NCBI GenBank assembly: GCA_035543335.1
Contig: DASZZH010000003.1
Coordinates: 16,514 to 80,513, forward strand
DNA length: 64,000 bases
DNA from: Burkholderiales bacterium
GTDB lineage: Bacteria; Pseudomonadota; Gammaproteobacteria; Burkholderiales; JAHFRG01
Reading direction: 5' to 3'
Positions 51,774 through 61,953 of this stretch are shown piece after piece. The position numbers and the translations under genes were made by a program. Each line of letters starts with the position of its first letter. The first letter of the stretch is position 1. The notes beneath the pieces are model-generated. The model was not told the DNA's origin. It saw only the letters and a program-made list of their open reading frames with translations, and did no database searches.

Positions 51774-52136
51774 TTAAGACGGATGCCTTTTGTCTTCTGC
51801 GATGGCCTGGTCAATCAGGCTGGAAAGCCGCACGCCGTGCTCCACCGAAGTGTCGTAGACAAAATGCAGCTGCGGCACGGCGTGCATTTTAAGCCGCTGC
51901 GCCAGTTGGCTGCGCAAAAACCCCGCCGCGCGTTGCAAGCCTTGAAGCGTTTCCGGTTTTAATTCGCCAAGCTGGGTGAAAAATATCCTGGCGTGGGCGT
52001 AATCTGGAGTGACTTCGACGCCGGTGAGCGTAATCATGCCCACGCGCGGATCCTTCAATTCCAGCCGCACGATTTCCGCCAGTTCGCGCTGGATTTGCTC
52101 GGCGACACGGCGGCTGCGGGGGTAATCCTTGTGCAT
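51774..52136 (-). CDS. rbfA: Ribosome-binding factor A
   Basis: 120 residues. KH-like fold: RSRRVAEQIQRELAEIVRLE, DPRVGMITLTGVEVTPDYAH, ARIFFT, and LKMHAVPQLHFVYDTSVEHG. It helps mature the 16S rRNA 5' end, important in the cold. The stop codon directly abuts repeat copy 3. The 76 bases between infB and rbfA are rich in GAGTT/AACTC short repeats. Confidence 0.95.
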   Translation of the reverse strand: MHKDYPRSRRVAEQIQRELAEIVRLELKDPRVGMITLTGVEVTPDYAHARIFFTQLGELKPETLQGLQRAAGFLRSQLAQRLKMHAVPQLHFVYDTSVEHGVRLSSLIDQAIAEDKRHPS

Positions 52137-52212
52137 GACAAATTCTGGTTAAGAGTCGAAAGTCCAGAGTTCAGAGTAAACTCAAAACACTTAACTCTCA
52201 ACACTCAACTCT

Positions 52213-54723
52213 CTACAACGTTCGTGCCACTTCGACAACCTCATAAACCTCGAGCTGGTCGCCGACATTGATGTCGTCGTAACCCTTGAGCGACAGGCCG
52301 CACTCAAAACCGGCTTTCACTTCACGCGCGTCATCCTTGAAGCGCTTCAGCGATTCGATTTCGCCGCTGTGGATCACCACGTTGTCGCGCAGCACCCGCA
52401 CCGGCGAATTGCGCTTGACCAGCCCTTCCAGCACATAGCAGCCGGCGACCGTGCCGACTTTCGAAATGCGAAACACCTGGCGTATGTCCACCAGCCCGAT
52501 GACGTTTTCCTTGCGTTCGGGGGCGAGCATTCCGGAAAGCGCGGCTTTTATCTCATCCACCGCCTCGTAAATGATGTTGTAGTAACGCGCATCCACGCCG
52601 ATGCTGGCTATCAGCTTGCGGGCAGTGCTGTCGGCGCGGGTATTAAAGCCAATCACCACGGCTTTGGACGCGAACGCCAGGTTGACGTCGGATTCGGTAA
52701 TCGCGCCGACACCGCTGTGGATGATGTTGACCTTGACTTCGCCAGTGGAAAGTTTCGAGAGCGCGTGGGTAAGCGCCTCGTAGGAGCCCTGCACGTCGGC
52801 CTTGATGACGAGCGAGAGCGTCTTCACCTGCCCCTCTCCCATGTGCTCGAACATGTTTTCGAGCTTCGCCGTCTGCTGCCTGGCGAGCTTCACATCGCGG
52901 AACTTGCCCTGTCGAAACAGCGCGATTTCGCGCGCCTTGCGCTCGTCCCCCAGTACCTGCGCCGGCTCGCCTGCGACCGGCACGCCAGCCAAACCCTGGA
53001 TTTCCACCGGAATCGAAGGCCAAGCCTCTTGTATGGTGCGCCCGGCTTCGTCGAACATGTCGCGTACGCGGCCAAATACCGCACCCGCGAGCAATATATC
53101 GCCGCGTTTGAGCGTGCCGGATTGCACGAGTATCGTCGCCACCGGACCGCGCCCTTTATCCAAGCGCGACTCGATCACCAAGCCCTTGGCGGGACCGTCC
53201 TTGGCCGCCTTGAGCTCCAGCACCTCGGCTTGCAGCAGCACGCCTTCCAGAAGCTGGTCTATCCCCTGCCCGGTCTTGGCGGAAACCTGGACGAACATCG
53301 CTTCGCCGCCGTATTCCTCCGGCAACACTTCGTGCACCAGCAGTTCCTGCTTGATGCGGTCGGGATTGGCCTCCGGCTTGTCGATTTTGTTAATCGCCAC
53401 CACGATCGGCACTTTCGCCGCCTTGGCGTGGTGAATGGCTTCAATCGTCTGCGGCATCACACCGTCATCGGCGGCCACCACCAGAATCACGATGTCGGTG
53501 GCTTTCGCGCCGCGCGCGCGCATCGCGGTAAACGCTTCGTGTCCGGGCGTGTCAAGGAAGGTGATGGTGCCTTTCGGCGTTTCAACGTGGTACGCGCCGA
53601 TGTGCTGGGTAATGCCGCCGGCTTCGCCGCTCGCCACGCGGGTGCGGCGGATGTAGTCGAGCAACGACGTCTTGCCGTGGTCCACATGCCCCATCACCGT
53701 CACCACCGGAGCACGCGGCTGCTGAGGGAATTCTTGCGGCGGCTGCTCTTCTGCGCTCAAGAACGATTCGGGATCGTCGAGCTTGGCACGCTTGGCGATG
53801 TGGCCCATTTCCTCGACCACAACCATCGCGGTATCCTGGTCGAGCACCTGGTTGATGGTGACCATCGTGCCCATGTTCATCAGGATCTTGATGACTTCCG
53901 CCGCCTTCACCGACATTTTCTGGGCCAGCATGCCAACGGTGATGGTTTCCGGTACCGGCACTTCGTGCACCACCGGTTCGGTGGGCATGGAGAACGCGTG
54001 CGGCTGCAGGGGCTGGCCTTCCGGCTGCGGCTGCCTGGGCTTGGGTCCCTTGCGCTCGCGCCAGCCCTGGCCGCCGGCGAAATCACCCCTGGTCTTGATG
54101 GTGCGTCTGCGGGCAGTCTCTTCCTGCCAAATGACTTGTCTCTGCTTCCTGGTTTTCTTGTCCGCCTTGGCGGCTTTTTCCGGCGTCATCGCCGGCTTGT
54201 GTAGCGTGCCTTCGGTTCCGGGCACGGGGGCGGCCTGTTTCTGCTCCGGCGCTTCGGTTTTCGCTTCAGGCTGCTTGCGCTTTTGCCCTTTTTCCTGCTT
54301 CTCGCGCAATGCCTCGCTTTGCCTTGCGATCAGCTCAGCCTGCTTGCGCGCTTCTTCCTCGCGCAGCGCAACTTGCTCGGCATCCAGCATTGGCGCGGCG
54401 TCGTGTCCTTCGCCTTCGGCGGACTCGTCGCGCTTCACGAACACGCGCTTTTTGCGCACTTCCACCTGAATCGTGCGCGCCTTGCCGGTGCTGTCGGCTT
54501 TCTTGATTTCCGAAGTCTGCCGGCGAGTCAGCGTGATTTTCTTTTTCTGGTCTTTTGCGCCGTGCATGCGATGCAGGTATTCCAGCAGCTGAGTCTTGTC
54601 CTGCTCGGTAAGCAGGTCTTCGGCCTGCTGCTTGTCGACCCCCGCCGCCTGCAATTGCTCGATCAAGCGTGAAGGATCCAGCTTCAGCTCTCGCGCAAAT
54701 TGCTCTACGTTCATCTGTGCCAT
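52213..54723 (-). CDS. infB: Translation initiation factor IF-2
   Basis: 836 residues. The N-terminal domain ([20 protein letters not shown]) is followed by a long charged linker (about 90-220). The GTPase domain has [20 protein letters not shown] (P-loop), [20 protein letters not shown] (G3) and VAINKIDKP (G4). Domains II-IV end [14 protein letters not shown]. It positions initiator tRNA on the ribosome. The ATG follows the nusA stop after 29 bases. Confidence 0.97.
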   Translation of the reverse strand: MAQMNVEQFARELKLDPSRLIEQLQAAGVDKQQAEDLLTEQDKTQLLEYLHRMHGAKDQKKKITLTRRQTSEIKKADSTGKARTIQVEVRKKRVFVKRDESAEGEGHDAAPMLDAEQVALREEEARKQAELIARQSEALREKQEKGQKRKQPEAKTEAPEQKQAAPVPGTEGTLHKPAMTPEKAAKADKKTRKQRQVIWQEETARRRTIKTRGDFAGGQGWRERKGPKPRQPQPEGQPLQPHAFSMPTEPVVHEVPVPETITVGMLAQKMSVKAAEVIKILMNMGTMVTINQVLDQDTAMVVVEEMGHIAKRAKLDDPESFLSAEEQPPQEFPQQPRAPVVTVMGHVDHGKTSLLDYIRRTRVASGEAGGITQHIGAYHVETPKGTITFLDTPGHEAFTAMRARGAKATDIVILVVAADDGVMPQTIEAIHHAKAAKVPIVVAINKIDKPEANPDRIKQELLVHEVLPEEYGGEAMFVQVSAKTGQGIDQLLEGVLLQAEVLELKAAKDGPAKGLVIESRLDKGRGPVATILVQSGTLKRGDILLAGAVFGRVRDMFDEAGRTIQEAWPSIPVEIQGLAGVPVAGEPAQVLGDERKAREIALFRQGKFRDVKLARQQTAKLENMFEHMGEGQVKTLSLVIKADVQGSYEALTHALSKLSTGEVKVNIIHSGVGAITESDVNLAFASKAVVIGFNTRADSTARKLIASIGVDARYYNIIYEAVDEIKAALSGMLAPERKENVIGLVDIRQVFRISKVGTVAGCYVLEGLVKRNSPVRVLRDNVVIHSGEIESLKRFKDDAREVKAGFECGLSLKGYDDINVGDQLEVYEVVEVARTL

Positions 54724-54752
54724 GCGCTTCCCTGCGTTTCGAGTTTACCTTC

Positions 54753-56225
54753 TCATACGAACCACGGCGCGCGCGCCGTCATAATCAGCTTCTTCGCGCG
54801 TTCGGTATCCATGCCGGTGATTTCCAGCAAATCATCCACCGCCAGATCGGCCAGTCCTTCCACGGTCGTCACCCCTTTAGCGGCGAGCATGCGCGCCGTC
54901 TGGCCGTCCATGCCTTCAAGGTTAAGCAAATCCTCGGCGCCGTGCTCCACCTGCTCTTCGCTGGCAATTGCTTCGTTCAACAGGGCATTGCGCGCGCGGC
55001 TCCTGAGTTCATTGACCGTCTCCTCGTCCAAAGCGTCGATTTCCAGCATTTCAGTGAGCGGCACATAAGCCACTTCCTCGAGAGTGTTGAAACCTTCCTG
55101 CACCAGGATTCCGGCGACTTCCTCGTCCACGTCGAGCCGCTCCATGAACAGCTTCTTGACGCCGGTCGTTTCTTCCACGCTCTTCTTCTGCGATTCCTCG
55201 ACCGTCATGATGTTGAGCTCCCAGCCAGTCAATTCGGACGCGAGCCGCACATTCTGTCCGCTGCGGCCAATCGCCTGCGCCAGATTCTCCTCATCGACCA
55301 CGATATCCATGCTGTGTTTTTCTTCGTCCACGACGATGCTGCTTACCTCGGCAGGCGCCAGCGCGTTAATCACAAACTGCGCCGGATCGGTGGACCACAG
55401 AATGATGTCCACGCGCTCGCCGGCCAATTCGCCCGTCACCGCCTGCACGCGCGAGCCCCGCATGCCGACGCAGGTGCCGATGGGGTCGATGCGCGGGTCA
55501 TTGGCCTTCACCGCGATTTTCGCGCGCGAACCGGGATCGCGGGCGGCGGCTTTGATTTCGAGCAAGCCTTCCTCGATTTCCGGCACCTCCAACTCGAAGA
55601 GTTTCACCAGGAATTCCGGCACGATACGCGACAAAAGCAACTGCGGTCCGCGGCTGCTGCGCTCCACGCGCATCAAATAAGCGCGCACGCGATCGCCAAC
55701 GCGCAGGTTTTCCTTGGGTATCATCTGCTCGCGTGGCAGCATCGCTTCGATGCGGCCGGATTCAATCATGGCATTGCCGCGCTCCATGCGCTTGATGACG
55801 CCGGTAACCAGATGCTCCTTCCTTAGCAGGAAGTCGTTCAGAATCTGCTCGCGCTCGGCGTCGCGGATTTTCTGTAAAATCACCTGTTTCGCAGTCTGCG
55901 CTCCGATGCGGCCGAATTCCACCGGCTCGAGCGGCTCTTCGATGTATTCGCTCAGCTGGATGTTCGGTTTTTCCTCCTGTGCTTCGGCCAGCATGTATTG
56001 GCGCGAAGGCGCCTCGAACTCTTCGTCAGTCACCACCTGCCAGCGGCGGAAAGACACATAATCACCGGTGGCGCGGTCCACCGACACGCGCACATCCACG
56101 TCTTCATTAAAGCGTTTTTTCGTGGCAGACGCCAAAGCCAGCTCCAGCGCGCCGAAGACAATATCCTTGTCCACGTTTTTCTCGCGCGCCAGCGCGTCCA
56201 CCAGCAGCAAAATTTCACGGCTCAT
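54753..56225 (-). CDS. nusA: Transcription termination/antitermination factor NusA
   Basis: 490 residues. N-terminal RNA-polymerase-binding domain, then S1 ([20 protein letters not shown]), two KH domains ([40 protein letters not shown]), and two acidic repeats at the C-terminus ([33 protein letters not shown]). It regulates pausing and termination. Cotranscribed with rimP upstream (15 bases) and infB downstream. Confidence 0.97.
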   Translation of the reverse strand: MSREILLLVDALAREKNVDKDIVFGALELALASATKKRFNEDVDVRVSVDRATGDYVSFRRWQVVTDEEFEAPSRQYMLAEAQEEKPNIQLSEYIEEPLEPVEFGRIGAQTAKQVILQKIRDAEREQILNDFLLRKEHLVTGVIKRMERGNAMIESGRIEAMLPREQMIPKENLRVGDRVRAYLMRVERSSRGPQLLLSRIVPEFLVKLFELEVPEIEEGLLEIKAAARDPGSRAKIAVKANDPRIDPIGTCVGMRGSRVQAVTGELAGERVDIILWSTDPAQFVINALAPAEVSSIVVDEEKHSMDIVVDEENLAQAIGRSGQNVRLASELTGWELNIMTVEESQKKSVEETTGVKKLFMERLDVDEEVAGILVQEGFNTLEEVAYVPLTEMLEIDALDEETVNELRSRARNALLNEAIASEEQVEHGAEDLLNLEGMDGQTARMLAAKGVTTVEGLADLAVDDLLEITGMDTERAKKLIMTARAPWFV

Positions 56226-56240
56226 AACACCATCTCCAAA

Positions 56241-56669
56241 CTATAGGTCCGGCACCAGCCGGGCCTTTTCCAGGTTCGCTAGCTCCAGCGACAGGAGTTT
56301 TCCCTCGACTTCGAACTGCAGGCACCCGTTAATTACGCCCCGCAGCACGCCCACAAAATTTCTTCGCCCTTCAAGAGGCAATCGCAGCTTGATTTGCGCT
56401 TTCTCGCCGGCAAACCGCATAAAGTCGGCGTCCTTCTTCAGCACCCGGTCCAGCCCGGGCGAAGACACCTCAAGCCGGTCGTAATCGTAACCCTCTACCG
56501 CAAAGAGGTGCCTCAGATGATTGCTCACCCGCGCGCAATCGTCCACGTTGACTCCGCCCGCCTTGTCGATAAACACCCGCAGCATCTTGTTCCGGTTGGA
56601 CATTTCCATGTCCACCAGCTCGTAGCCCAGGCCATTGACCGTCGGCTCCACTATTTCGCGCACATCCAT
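56241..56669 (-). CDS. rimP: Ribosome maturation factor RimP
   Basis: 142 residues from the ATG at 56669; the frame extends to 56708 across a terminator-like hairpin. EPTVNGLGYELVDMEMSNRN, RVFIDKAGGVNVDDCARVSN and YDRLEVSSPGLDRVLKKDAD are conserved. It supports 30S assembly. First gene of the nusA-infB operon, divergent from glnS. Confidence 0.95.
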   Translation of the reverse strand: MDVREIVEPTVNGLGYELVDMEMSNRNKMLRVFIDKAGGVNVDDCARVSNHLRHLFAVEGYDYDRLEVSSPGLDRVLKKDADFMRFAGEKAQIKLRLPLEGRRNFVGVLRGVINGCLQFEVEGKLLSLELANLEKARLVPDL

Positions 56670-56682
56670 AAGCGGCACCACC

Positions 56683-56710
56683 AACAAAAAATGGGCTCGA
56701 CAGCCCATTT
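56683..56710 (-). terminator. Terminator-like hairpin in the rimP leader
   Basis: On the minus strand AAATGGGCT-GTCG-AGCCCATTT is followed by a run of T (56688-56683). No minus-strand gene lies upstream, only the divergent promoter region, so the hairpin is in the 5' leader of rimP-nusA-infB. It could serve as an attenuator of this operon, conceivably sensed by NusA itself. Confidence 0.6.
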
Positions 56711-56737
56711 CCTTATAGTTTTATGTGTTCCGTCGCC

Positions 56738-56765
56738 ATTCTAGCAAAAAATTTAACTAAATCAA
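56738..56765 (-). promoter_or_regulatory. Promoter of rimP-nusA-infB operon
   Basis: On the minus strand TTGATT (56765-56760), a 16-base spacer, and TAGAAT (56743-56738). Transcription would start about 20 bases before the leader hairpin. Confidence 0.6.
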
Positions 56766-56932
56766 ACTAGGATAAAATGCTTGATAAAAGCTAGAATCGG
56801 TTTCCGGCGCGGGCGGGGGAAAACCAAAAATCCGATCCATGAAACCGGTTCCATGCAGGAAATTTTCTTTAATTTTCATAAAAGTTTGTGTTAAATAAGT
56901 TTCCCCAACGAACCTAAAGCCAGCAAAAGCCC

Positions 56933-58651
56933 ATGCCCAACGAAAAAGTTAAAAACAAACCCGAAGCTCCCGCGACCCACTTCATCCGCAACATCATTGA
57001 CGAGGACAATGCCGCCTCCAAGTGGGGCGGCCGGGTGGAGACGCGCTTTCCGCCCGAGCCGAACGGCTATCTGCACATCGGCCACGCCAAATCGATTTGC
57101 CTGAACTTCGGCCTCGCCCGCGATTACAAAGGCGTGTGCCACATGCGCTTCGACGACACCAATCCGACCAAGGAGGAGCAGGAATACGTGGATTCCATCC
57201 TCGACTCGGTGCACTGGCTCGGTTTCGACTGGGGCAAACATCTTTATTACGCGTCCGACTATTTCGATAGGCTCTACGAATTCGCCGAGCTTTTCATCAA
57301 CAAAGGCTTCGCTTACGTGGACAGCCTCTCGGCGGATGAAATCCGCGAACACCGCGGCACGCTGACCGAGCCGGGAAAAAACAGCCCCTACCGCGATCGC
57401 CCGGTTGCGGAAAACCTCGAGCTCTTCCGCCGCATAAAAGCGGGAGAGTTTCCCGACGGCGCGCATGTGCTGCGGCTCAAGATCGACATGGCCTCGCCCA
57501 ACATCAACATGCGCGACCCCGCGATTTACCGCATCCGCCACGCAGCACATCATCGCACCGGCGACAAGTGGTGCATTTACCCGCTGTACGACTACACCCA
57601 CTGCATTTCCGACGCGCTGGAAAATATCACCCACTCCATCTGCACGCTGGAATTCGAAGACCACCGGCCGCTTTACGACTGGGTGCTGGAAAAACTCGCG
57701 GATTTCGACGTGCTCAAGCGGCCGCTGCCGCAGCAGATCGAGTTCGCCCGGCTCAATCTCACTTACACCGTGATGAGCAAGAGGAAGCTCATTGAACTGG
57801 TGGAAGGCGGCTATGTGGACGGCTGGGACGACCCGCGCATGAACACGCTGGTCGGCGTGCGCCGCCGCGGCTACACGCCGGAATCCATCCGCCTGTTCTG
57901 CGAGCGCATCGGCGTTTCCAAAGCGGATTCCTGGATCGACATGAGCATGCTGGAAGAAGCGCTGCGCGACGACTTGAACGTGCGCGCCGCGCGCCGCACC
58001 GCCGTGCTGCGGCCGCTGAAACTCATCATCGACAATTATCCGGAGGGCGAAATGGAAGAGTGCGAAGCGCCGAACCATCCGCAAATGCCGGAACTGGGAA
58101 AGCGCAAAGTGCCGTTCTCCAAGGTGCTCTACATCGAGCACTACGACTTCATGGAGAATCCGTCGAAAGGTTATTTTCGTCTTTCGCCCGGCGCCGAAGT
58201 CAGGCTGCGTTACGCCTATCTGGTGAGATGCGTGAGCGTGGTGAAGAACTCAAAAGGCGAAATCGAGGAAATTCATTGCACTTACGATCCGCAAACCAGA
58301 AGCGGCACAGAGGGAGCGGAAACGCGCAAAGTCAAAGGCAATATCCACTGGGTGTCAGCCAAGCATGCGTTTGAAGCCGAGGTGCGCTTGTACGACAGGC
58401 TCTTTGCCCACCCTCACCCCGACGCGGGCGGCAAGAATTACAAGGAATTCCTCAATCCCCATTCCATCGAAGTGCTGAAATCCTGCAAACTCGAGCCGCT
58501 GCTTGCCGATACCAAACCCGAAACGCATTTTCAATTCGAGCGCAGCGGCTACTTCGTCGCCGACCGTGTGGATTCCAAACCCGGCAAGCCGGTCTTCAAC
58601 CGCTCCGTCACGCTGCGGGATACATGGGCGAAGGAAAGTGCAAAAGAGTAA
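56933..58651 (+). CDS. glnS: Glutaminyl-tRNA synthetase
   Basis: 572 residues. Class I synthetase: [20 protein letters not shown] with the HIGH motif, the VMSKRKL motif (KMSKS equivalent), and the C-terminal anticodon-binding barrels ([20 protein letters not shown]). The final residues ...AKESAKE are followed by TAA. Its last codons and 3' flank are partly duplicated at about 60.17 kb. Proteobacterial GlnS of normal length. Confidence 0.96.
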   Translation: MPNEKVKNKPEAPATHFIRNIIDEDNAASKWGGRVETRFPPEPNGYLHIGHAKSICLNFGLARDYKGVCHMRFDDTNPTKEEQEYVDSILDSVHWLGFDWGKHLYYASDYFDRLYEFAELFINKGFAYVDSLSADEIREHRGTLTEPGKNSPYRDRPVAENLELFRRIKAGEFPDGAHVLRLKIDMASPNINMRDPAIYRIRHAAHHRTGDKWCIYPLYDYTHCISDALENITHSICTLEFEDHRPLYDWVLEKLADFDVLKRPLPQQIEFARLNLTYTVMSKRKLIELVEGGYVDGWDDPRMNTLVGVRRRGYTPESIRLFCERIGVSKADSWIDMSMLEEALRDDLNVRAARRTAVLRPLKLIIDNYPEGEMEECEAPNHPQMPELGKRKVPFSKVLYIEHYDFMENPSKGYFRLSPGAEVRLRYAYLVRCVSVVKNSKGEIEEIHCTYDPQTRSGTEGAETRKVKGNIHWVSAKHAFEAEVRLYDRLFAHPHPDAGGKNYKEFLNPHSIEVLKSCKLEPLLADTKPETHFQFERSGYFVADRVDSKPGKPVFNRSVTLRDTWAKESAKE

Positions 58652-58678
58652 AATTCTATTGACCCCAATCTTCGTCGC

Positions 58679-58837
58679 GTGGCAAAGATGGTGCGTTTGT
58701 TCAGGTCAGCATTACTCAGCTTGACGATTCTGGCGCTGCTTGCCGGCTGCGCATCGTACAGCGGCTGCGGGCTCAAGCCGGGTATCTCCACCGCAACCGA
58801 GGTCCGGGAGGTAATGGGCGAGCCGCCTGTGACATGA
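58679..58837 (+). pseudogene. Truncated copy of the lipoprotein gene at 60215
   Basis: From GTG at 58679 the frame reads VAKMVRLFRSALLSLTILAL then LAGCASYSGCGLKPGIST, nearly the same as the start of the intact gene at 60.2 kb, but hits a TGA after 52 codons where the similarity stops. The flanking 58640-58678 is also duplicated. It is the 5' part of the original gene next to glnS, cut off by an insertion. Confidence 0.8.
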
Positions 58838-59041
58838 AGGGTTCCGGCCCCGATCGGGCCGAGTGTCACTTTACAGAGGACACATTGATCAAAGCATCAT
58901 GACCGCTTCACAATAGGGTTTGCGCGCAGCGCGTAACCCCTTGCGCCATGACGCGCCTACCCGATTGACAACATGATAACCGCTCTGGAATGGCGTGGTG
59001 CCGCAACAAGCGCCGTGACCAAAGCGGAAAAGGAGATCGCG

Positions 59042-59263
59042 ATGTCACGCATTGTAAAACGCACTCACACCGGACCTTACAAGCTTGTTGTTGGCGGCGA
59101 GGAAAAATATTTCTGCCGCTGCGGCCTGTCAAAGAATCAACCATTCTGTGATGGATCGCATAAGCTCACCAAAGACGAAGAGGCCAACCGGTTTTACTGG
59201 TACGATGACGCGGGCAAACGCCACGAGCACGCCGACGATTTTCCGGGGATACGCACGTTCTGA
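59042..59263 (+). CDS. CDGSH iron-sulfur domain protein
   Basis: 73 residues from the ATG at 59042, with AAGGAG 7 bases upstream. FCRCGLSKNQPFCDGSHK has the three cysteines and one histidine (C-x-C...C-D-G-S-H) that bind a redox-active [2Fe-2S] cluster. No membrane anchor. It lies 111 bases before a flavin reductase gene on the same strand, a likely electron donor or acceptor. Confidence 0.9.
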   Translation: MSRIVKRTHTGPYKLVVGGEEKYFCRCGLSKNQPFCDGSHKLTKDEEANRFYWYDDAGKRHEHADDFPGIRTF

Positions 59264-59374
59264 ACAGTAGTCGCTGCTGCAGACACAACGGTGCTCGGCC
59301 CGCGGCCGACACGGACTCGGGCCAGTCTCGTCCTTGTCTGGCGCAACATAATCTGAAATCAAGCGGGATTGATC

Positions 59375-60097
59375 ATGGCGGTTCGTGAAACGCGATTGGC
59401 ACGGCGGGAAACTGTGGCGGAAGGCACGATGGCATTTTATTTCGCCAAGCCCTCCGGGTTTCGGCATCAAGCTGGGCAGTCGCTGATGATGACGCTGATC
59501 AACCCGCCGGAAACCGACAGCGAGGGCGATGGCCGCACCTTCACCATCGCCAGCGCGCCGCACGAATCCGACCTGATCATTGCCACGCGTATGCGCGACA
59601 CCGCGTTCAAGCGCGTGCTGAAGTCGGCTTCGATTGGAACAACGGTCAAGATCGACGGACCGAACGGTGAGATGGTCTTGCATGACGATCCGGCTCGTCC
59701 CGCCGTGTTTCTCGCCGGCGGTATCGGCATCACGCCGTTCCTTTCAATGGCGCGGCGTGCGGCGAAGGAGCGGCTGCCGCATCGCCTTTATCTCTTCTAT
59801 TCGAACCGTCGGTCCGAAGACGCGGCCTTCATGGACGAGCTACAGAAAATGGAGCAGGTGAACCCGAACTACCGGCTGATCGCGACTATGACCGAGCCGG
59901 AGAAGTCATCGGCGCCGTGGTCGGGCGAAACCGGCTTCATGCGGCGCGACATGCTGGAACGCCATCTGCCCGACCTCGCGAGTCCGTTTTATTACTTTGC
60001 GGGGCCGCCGGCGATGACCATGGCGATGCAGAAGATGCTGGAAGACATCGGAGTGGCCGAGGCCGCCATGCGATCCGAGGAATTCTACGGCTACTGA
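59375..60097 (+). CDS. Ferredoxin-reductase-like FAD/NAD(P) oxidoreductase
   Basis: 240 residues from the ATG at 59375. FAD-binding barrel with GRTFTIASAPHESDL, then a nucleotide-binding half with FLAGGIGITPFLSMARRAAK, LYLFYSNRRSEDAAF and the C-terminal YYFAGPPAMTMAMQKML; it ends EEFYGY, as in ferredoxin-NADP reductase-like proteins. No iron-sulfur or heme domain is attached. It probably passes electrons from NAD(P)H to a partner, perhaps the CDGSH protein upstream. Both genes lie between two copies of a lipoprotein gene start. Confidence 0.85.
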   Translation: MAVRETRLARRETVAEGTMAFYFAKPSGFRHQAGQSLMMTLINPPETDSEGDGRTFTIASAPHESDLIIATRMRDTAFKRVLKSASIGTTVKIDGPNGEMVLHDDPARPAVFLAGGIGITPFLSMARRAAKERLPHRLYLFYSNRRSEDAAFMDELQKMEQVNPNYRLIATMTEPEKSSAPWSGETGFMRRDMLERHLPDLASPFYYFAGPPAMTMAMQKMLEDIGVAEAAMRSEEFYGY

Positions 60098-60214
60098 CCC
60101 GCTGCAGGCTGCAAAACCGGCGATAGCCGGCCAAGGTTGACGACACTTGCCTTCCGGTTAAGTGCATAACCACCGCGAAAGAGTAAAATTCTGTCGATCC
60201 CCAATCTTCGTCGC

Positions 60215-60721
60215 GTGGCAAAGATGGTGCGTTTGTTCAAGTCAGAATTATTCAGCTTGACGATTCTGGCGTTGCTTGCCGGCTGCGCATCGTACAGCGG
60301 CCGCGGGCTCGAGCCGGGTATCTCCACCGAAACCGAGGTCCGGGAGGTAATGGGCGCGCCCGCCGCCACCTGGGAAACGCCCGACGGTCCCGCATGGGCT
60401 TACCCGCGCGGACCTTTGGGAGTGGAAACTTTCCTGGTTCGGTTTGATGCAGACGGCAAGCTCGCATTGATCGAACAAGTGCTGGATGAAGAGCATTTCG
60501 CCCAAATCAAGGCGGATCTGACCCAGGACGACGTGCTCCACCTGATTGGTCCTCCCTTTCAAATCCTGACATTCCCTGCCCTGAACGAAGTGTCCTGGGA
60601 TTATCGCTTCCGGGACCTCTGGGGTTACAACAGCATCTTTTCCGCGAGCTTCGATGAAGCGGGCCGGGTAAAGAGAACCTTCAGGCAGCGGGAAAATGTA
60701 GGGAACGGCCGGCACCGGTAA
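60215..60721 (+). CDS. BamE/OmlA-like lipoprotein
   Basis: 168 residues from a GTG at 60215 (ATG at 60224 is also possible). Signal peptide with lipobox LAGC (Cys about 24), then ISTETEVREVMGAPAATWET and VLHLIGPPFQILTFPALNEV, two SmpA/BamE-type motifs in which a helix is followed by G-x-P. Probably an outer-membrane lipoprotein. Its 5' part, with glnS-derived flank, is duplicated at 58.64-58.82 kb. A composite repeat follows its stop. Confidence 0.8.
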   Translation: MAKMVRLFKSELFSLTILALLAGCASYSGRGLEPGISTETEVREVMGAPAATWETPDGPAWAYPRGPLGVETFLVRFDADGKLALIEQVLDEEHFAQIKADLTQDDVLHLIGPPFQILTFPALNEVSWDYRFRDLWGYNSIFSASFDEAGRVKRTFRQRENVGNGRHR

Positions 60722-60743
60722 AAGCGTGGAGAGCCACTAAATT

Positions 60744-60816
60744 CCCTCCCCCGAGGGAGAGGGTTAGAGCCTGTCCTGAGCCAGTCGAAGGGAGCTTGTC
60801 GAAGGAGTGAGGGGGA
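60744..60816 (+). repeat. Composite intergenic repeat
   Basis: CCCTCCCCCGAGGGAGAGGG followed by TTAGAGCCTGTCCTGAGCCA and GTCGAAGGGAGCTTGTCGAAG, then GAGTGAGGG. It combines two widespread repeat types; the first resembles the palindrome inserted in guaA, and the second appears nested within it. Confidence 0.65.
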
Positions 60817-60915
60817 TAAACACGAACAAGATTTAAAGAAAATCACTACTCTAATCACTCGCTAAATATGCTAACCTCCAGATAATAATTTACCCCTTAC
60901 TCTTTGGAGAAAATC

Positions 60916-61455
60916 GTGGCAAACAAACCCTTTCTCACCGACATCAAAACCCTGCGCAAGCGCGCCCGCCAGCACATCGAGCGCGGCGCGGTCACTCCAG
61001 GCTACAAGGGAAACCGTGAAACCGTTATCAAGCTGCTGAACGAAGCGCTTGCCACGGAAATCGTCTGCGTCCTGCGCTACAGGCGCCACCACTTCATGGC
61101 TGCTGGAATCAACGCGACTAGCGTCGCCCAGGAATTCCTGCAGCATGCCAACGAGGAACAGATACACGCCGACCAGATCGCGCAGCGCATTGTGCAGCTT
61201 GGCGGCGAGCCGAATTTTTCGCCGGTGGGCCTGCTCACCCGCAGCCATGCGGAATATGTCGAGGGCGAAACACTGATTGACATGATCAAGGAAGACCTAG
61301 TCGCCGAGCGGATTGCGATAGACAGCTACCGGGAAATGATTGCCTACCTCGGCAACGACGACCCCACCACCCGCCGCATGATGGAAGGCATCCTGGCGAT
61401 GGAAGAAGAACACGCGGAGGATTTGGTGAGCTTGCTGGAAGAGTTGGGTTCGTAG
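60916..61455 (+). CDS. Ferritin-like / bacterioferritin-type protein
   Basis: 179 residues from a GTG at 60916 with GGAG 7-8 bases upstream; a TTG four codons earlier is possible. Four-helix ferritin-like domain with iron ligands: EALATEIVCVLRYR, QEFLQHANEEQIHADQIAQR, IKEDLVAERIAIDSYREM, ILAMEEEHAEDLVSLLEEL (E...E-x-x-H pattern twice). No heme methionine can be assigned with certainty. It could store iron or act as a di-iron redox protein. Followed after 21 bases by sixA. Confidence 0.88.
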   Translation: MANKPFLTDIKTLRKRARQHIERGAVTPGYKGNRETVIKLLNEALATEIVCVLRYRRHHFMAAGINATSVAQEFLQHANEEQIHADQIAQRIVQLGGEPNFSPVGLLTRSHAEYVEGETLIDMIKEDLVAERIAIDSYREMIAYLGNDDPTTRRMMEGILAMEEEHAEDLVSLLEELGS

Positions 61456-61476
61456 TGAATGTGATTTTGAGTTTTG

Positions 61477-61953
61477 ATGAAACTTTATCTCCTGCAGCAC
61501 GGCGACGCCCTGCCTGAGGAAGTAAATCCCGACCGCCCTTTAAGTGAACGCGGGCTGGAAGATGTAAAGCGCCTGGCTGAATTTGTGTGGAATCACGACA
61601 TACTCGTTAAGCACGTGTATCACAGCGGAAAGACGCGGGCGCGCGAGACAGCCGACATTGTTGCCGCGAAGATGGCCGCGGGTGCAAAGATTGAAGCGAC
61701 CACCGGCTTAAATCCAAACGATCCTGTTGAACCTTGGGCGAAACAAATCAATAACTGGCAAGAAGATTCGCTGCTTGTTGGTCATATGCCATTTATGGGA
61801 CGGATGGCGGCGTATTTGCTGAGTGGCAATAGCAGCTCTCGGTTCGTCGCTTTCGAGCCAGCCAGCATGCTTTGTCTGGAGCGAAATGAATCCGGCGATT
61901 GGGCGATTGCCTGGATGCTAAGGCCAGAGCTGCTAATAACAGCTATGGGATAA
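61477..61953 (+). CDS. sixA: Phosphohistidine phosphatase SixA
   Basis: 158 residues from the ATG at 61477. Histidine-phosphatase fold: LYLLQHGDALPEEVNPDRPL with the RHG-type motif (here QHG), HSGKTRARETADIV, and the second histidine in LLVGHMPFMGRMAAYLL. SixA removes phosphate from phosphohistidine on HPt or PTS proteins. Substitution of the usual Arg before His is common in SixA. Weak ribosome site. Confidence 0.9.
   Translation: MKLYLLQHGDALPEEVNPDRPLSERGLEDVKRLAEFVWNHDILVKHVYHSGKTRARETADIVAAKMAAGAKIEATTGLNPNDPVEPWAKQINNWQEDSLLVGHMPFMGRMAAYLLSGNSSSRFVAFEPASMLCLERNESGDWAIAWMLRPELLITAMG

Noticed and set aside
52369..54204. 611-codon plus-strand open frame
   Set aside because: Antisense shadow of infB with His/Arg/Leu-rich, non-protein-like composition and no family.
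56891..58141. 416-codon minus-strand frame
   Set aside because: Antisense shadow of glnS, with no ribosome site and no recognised domain.
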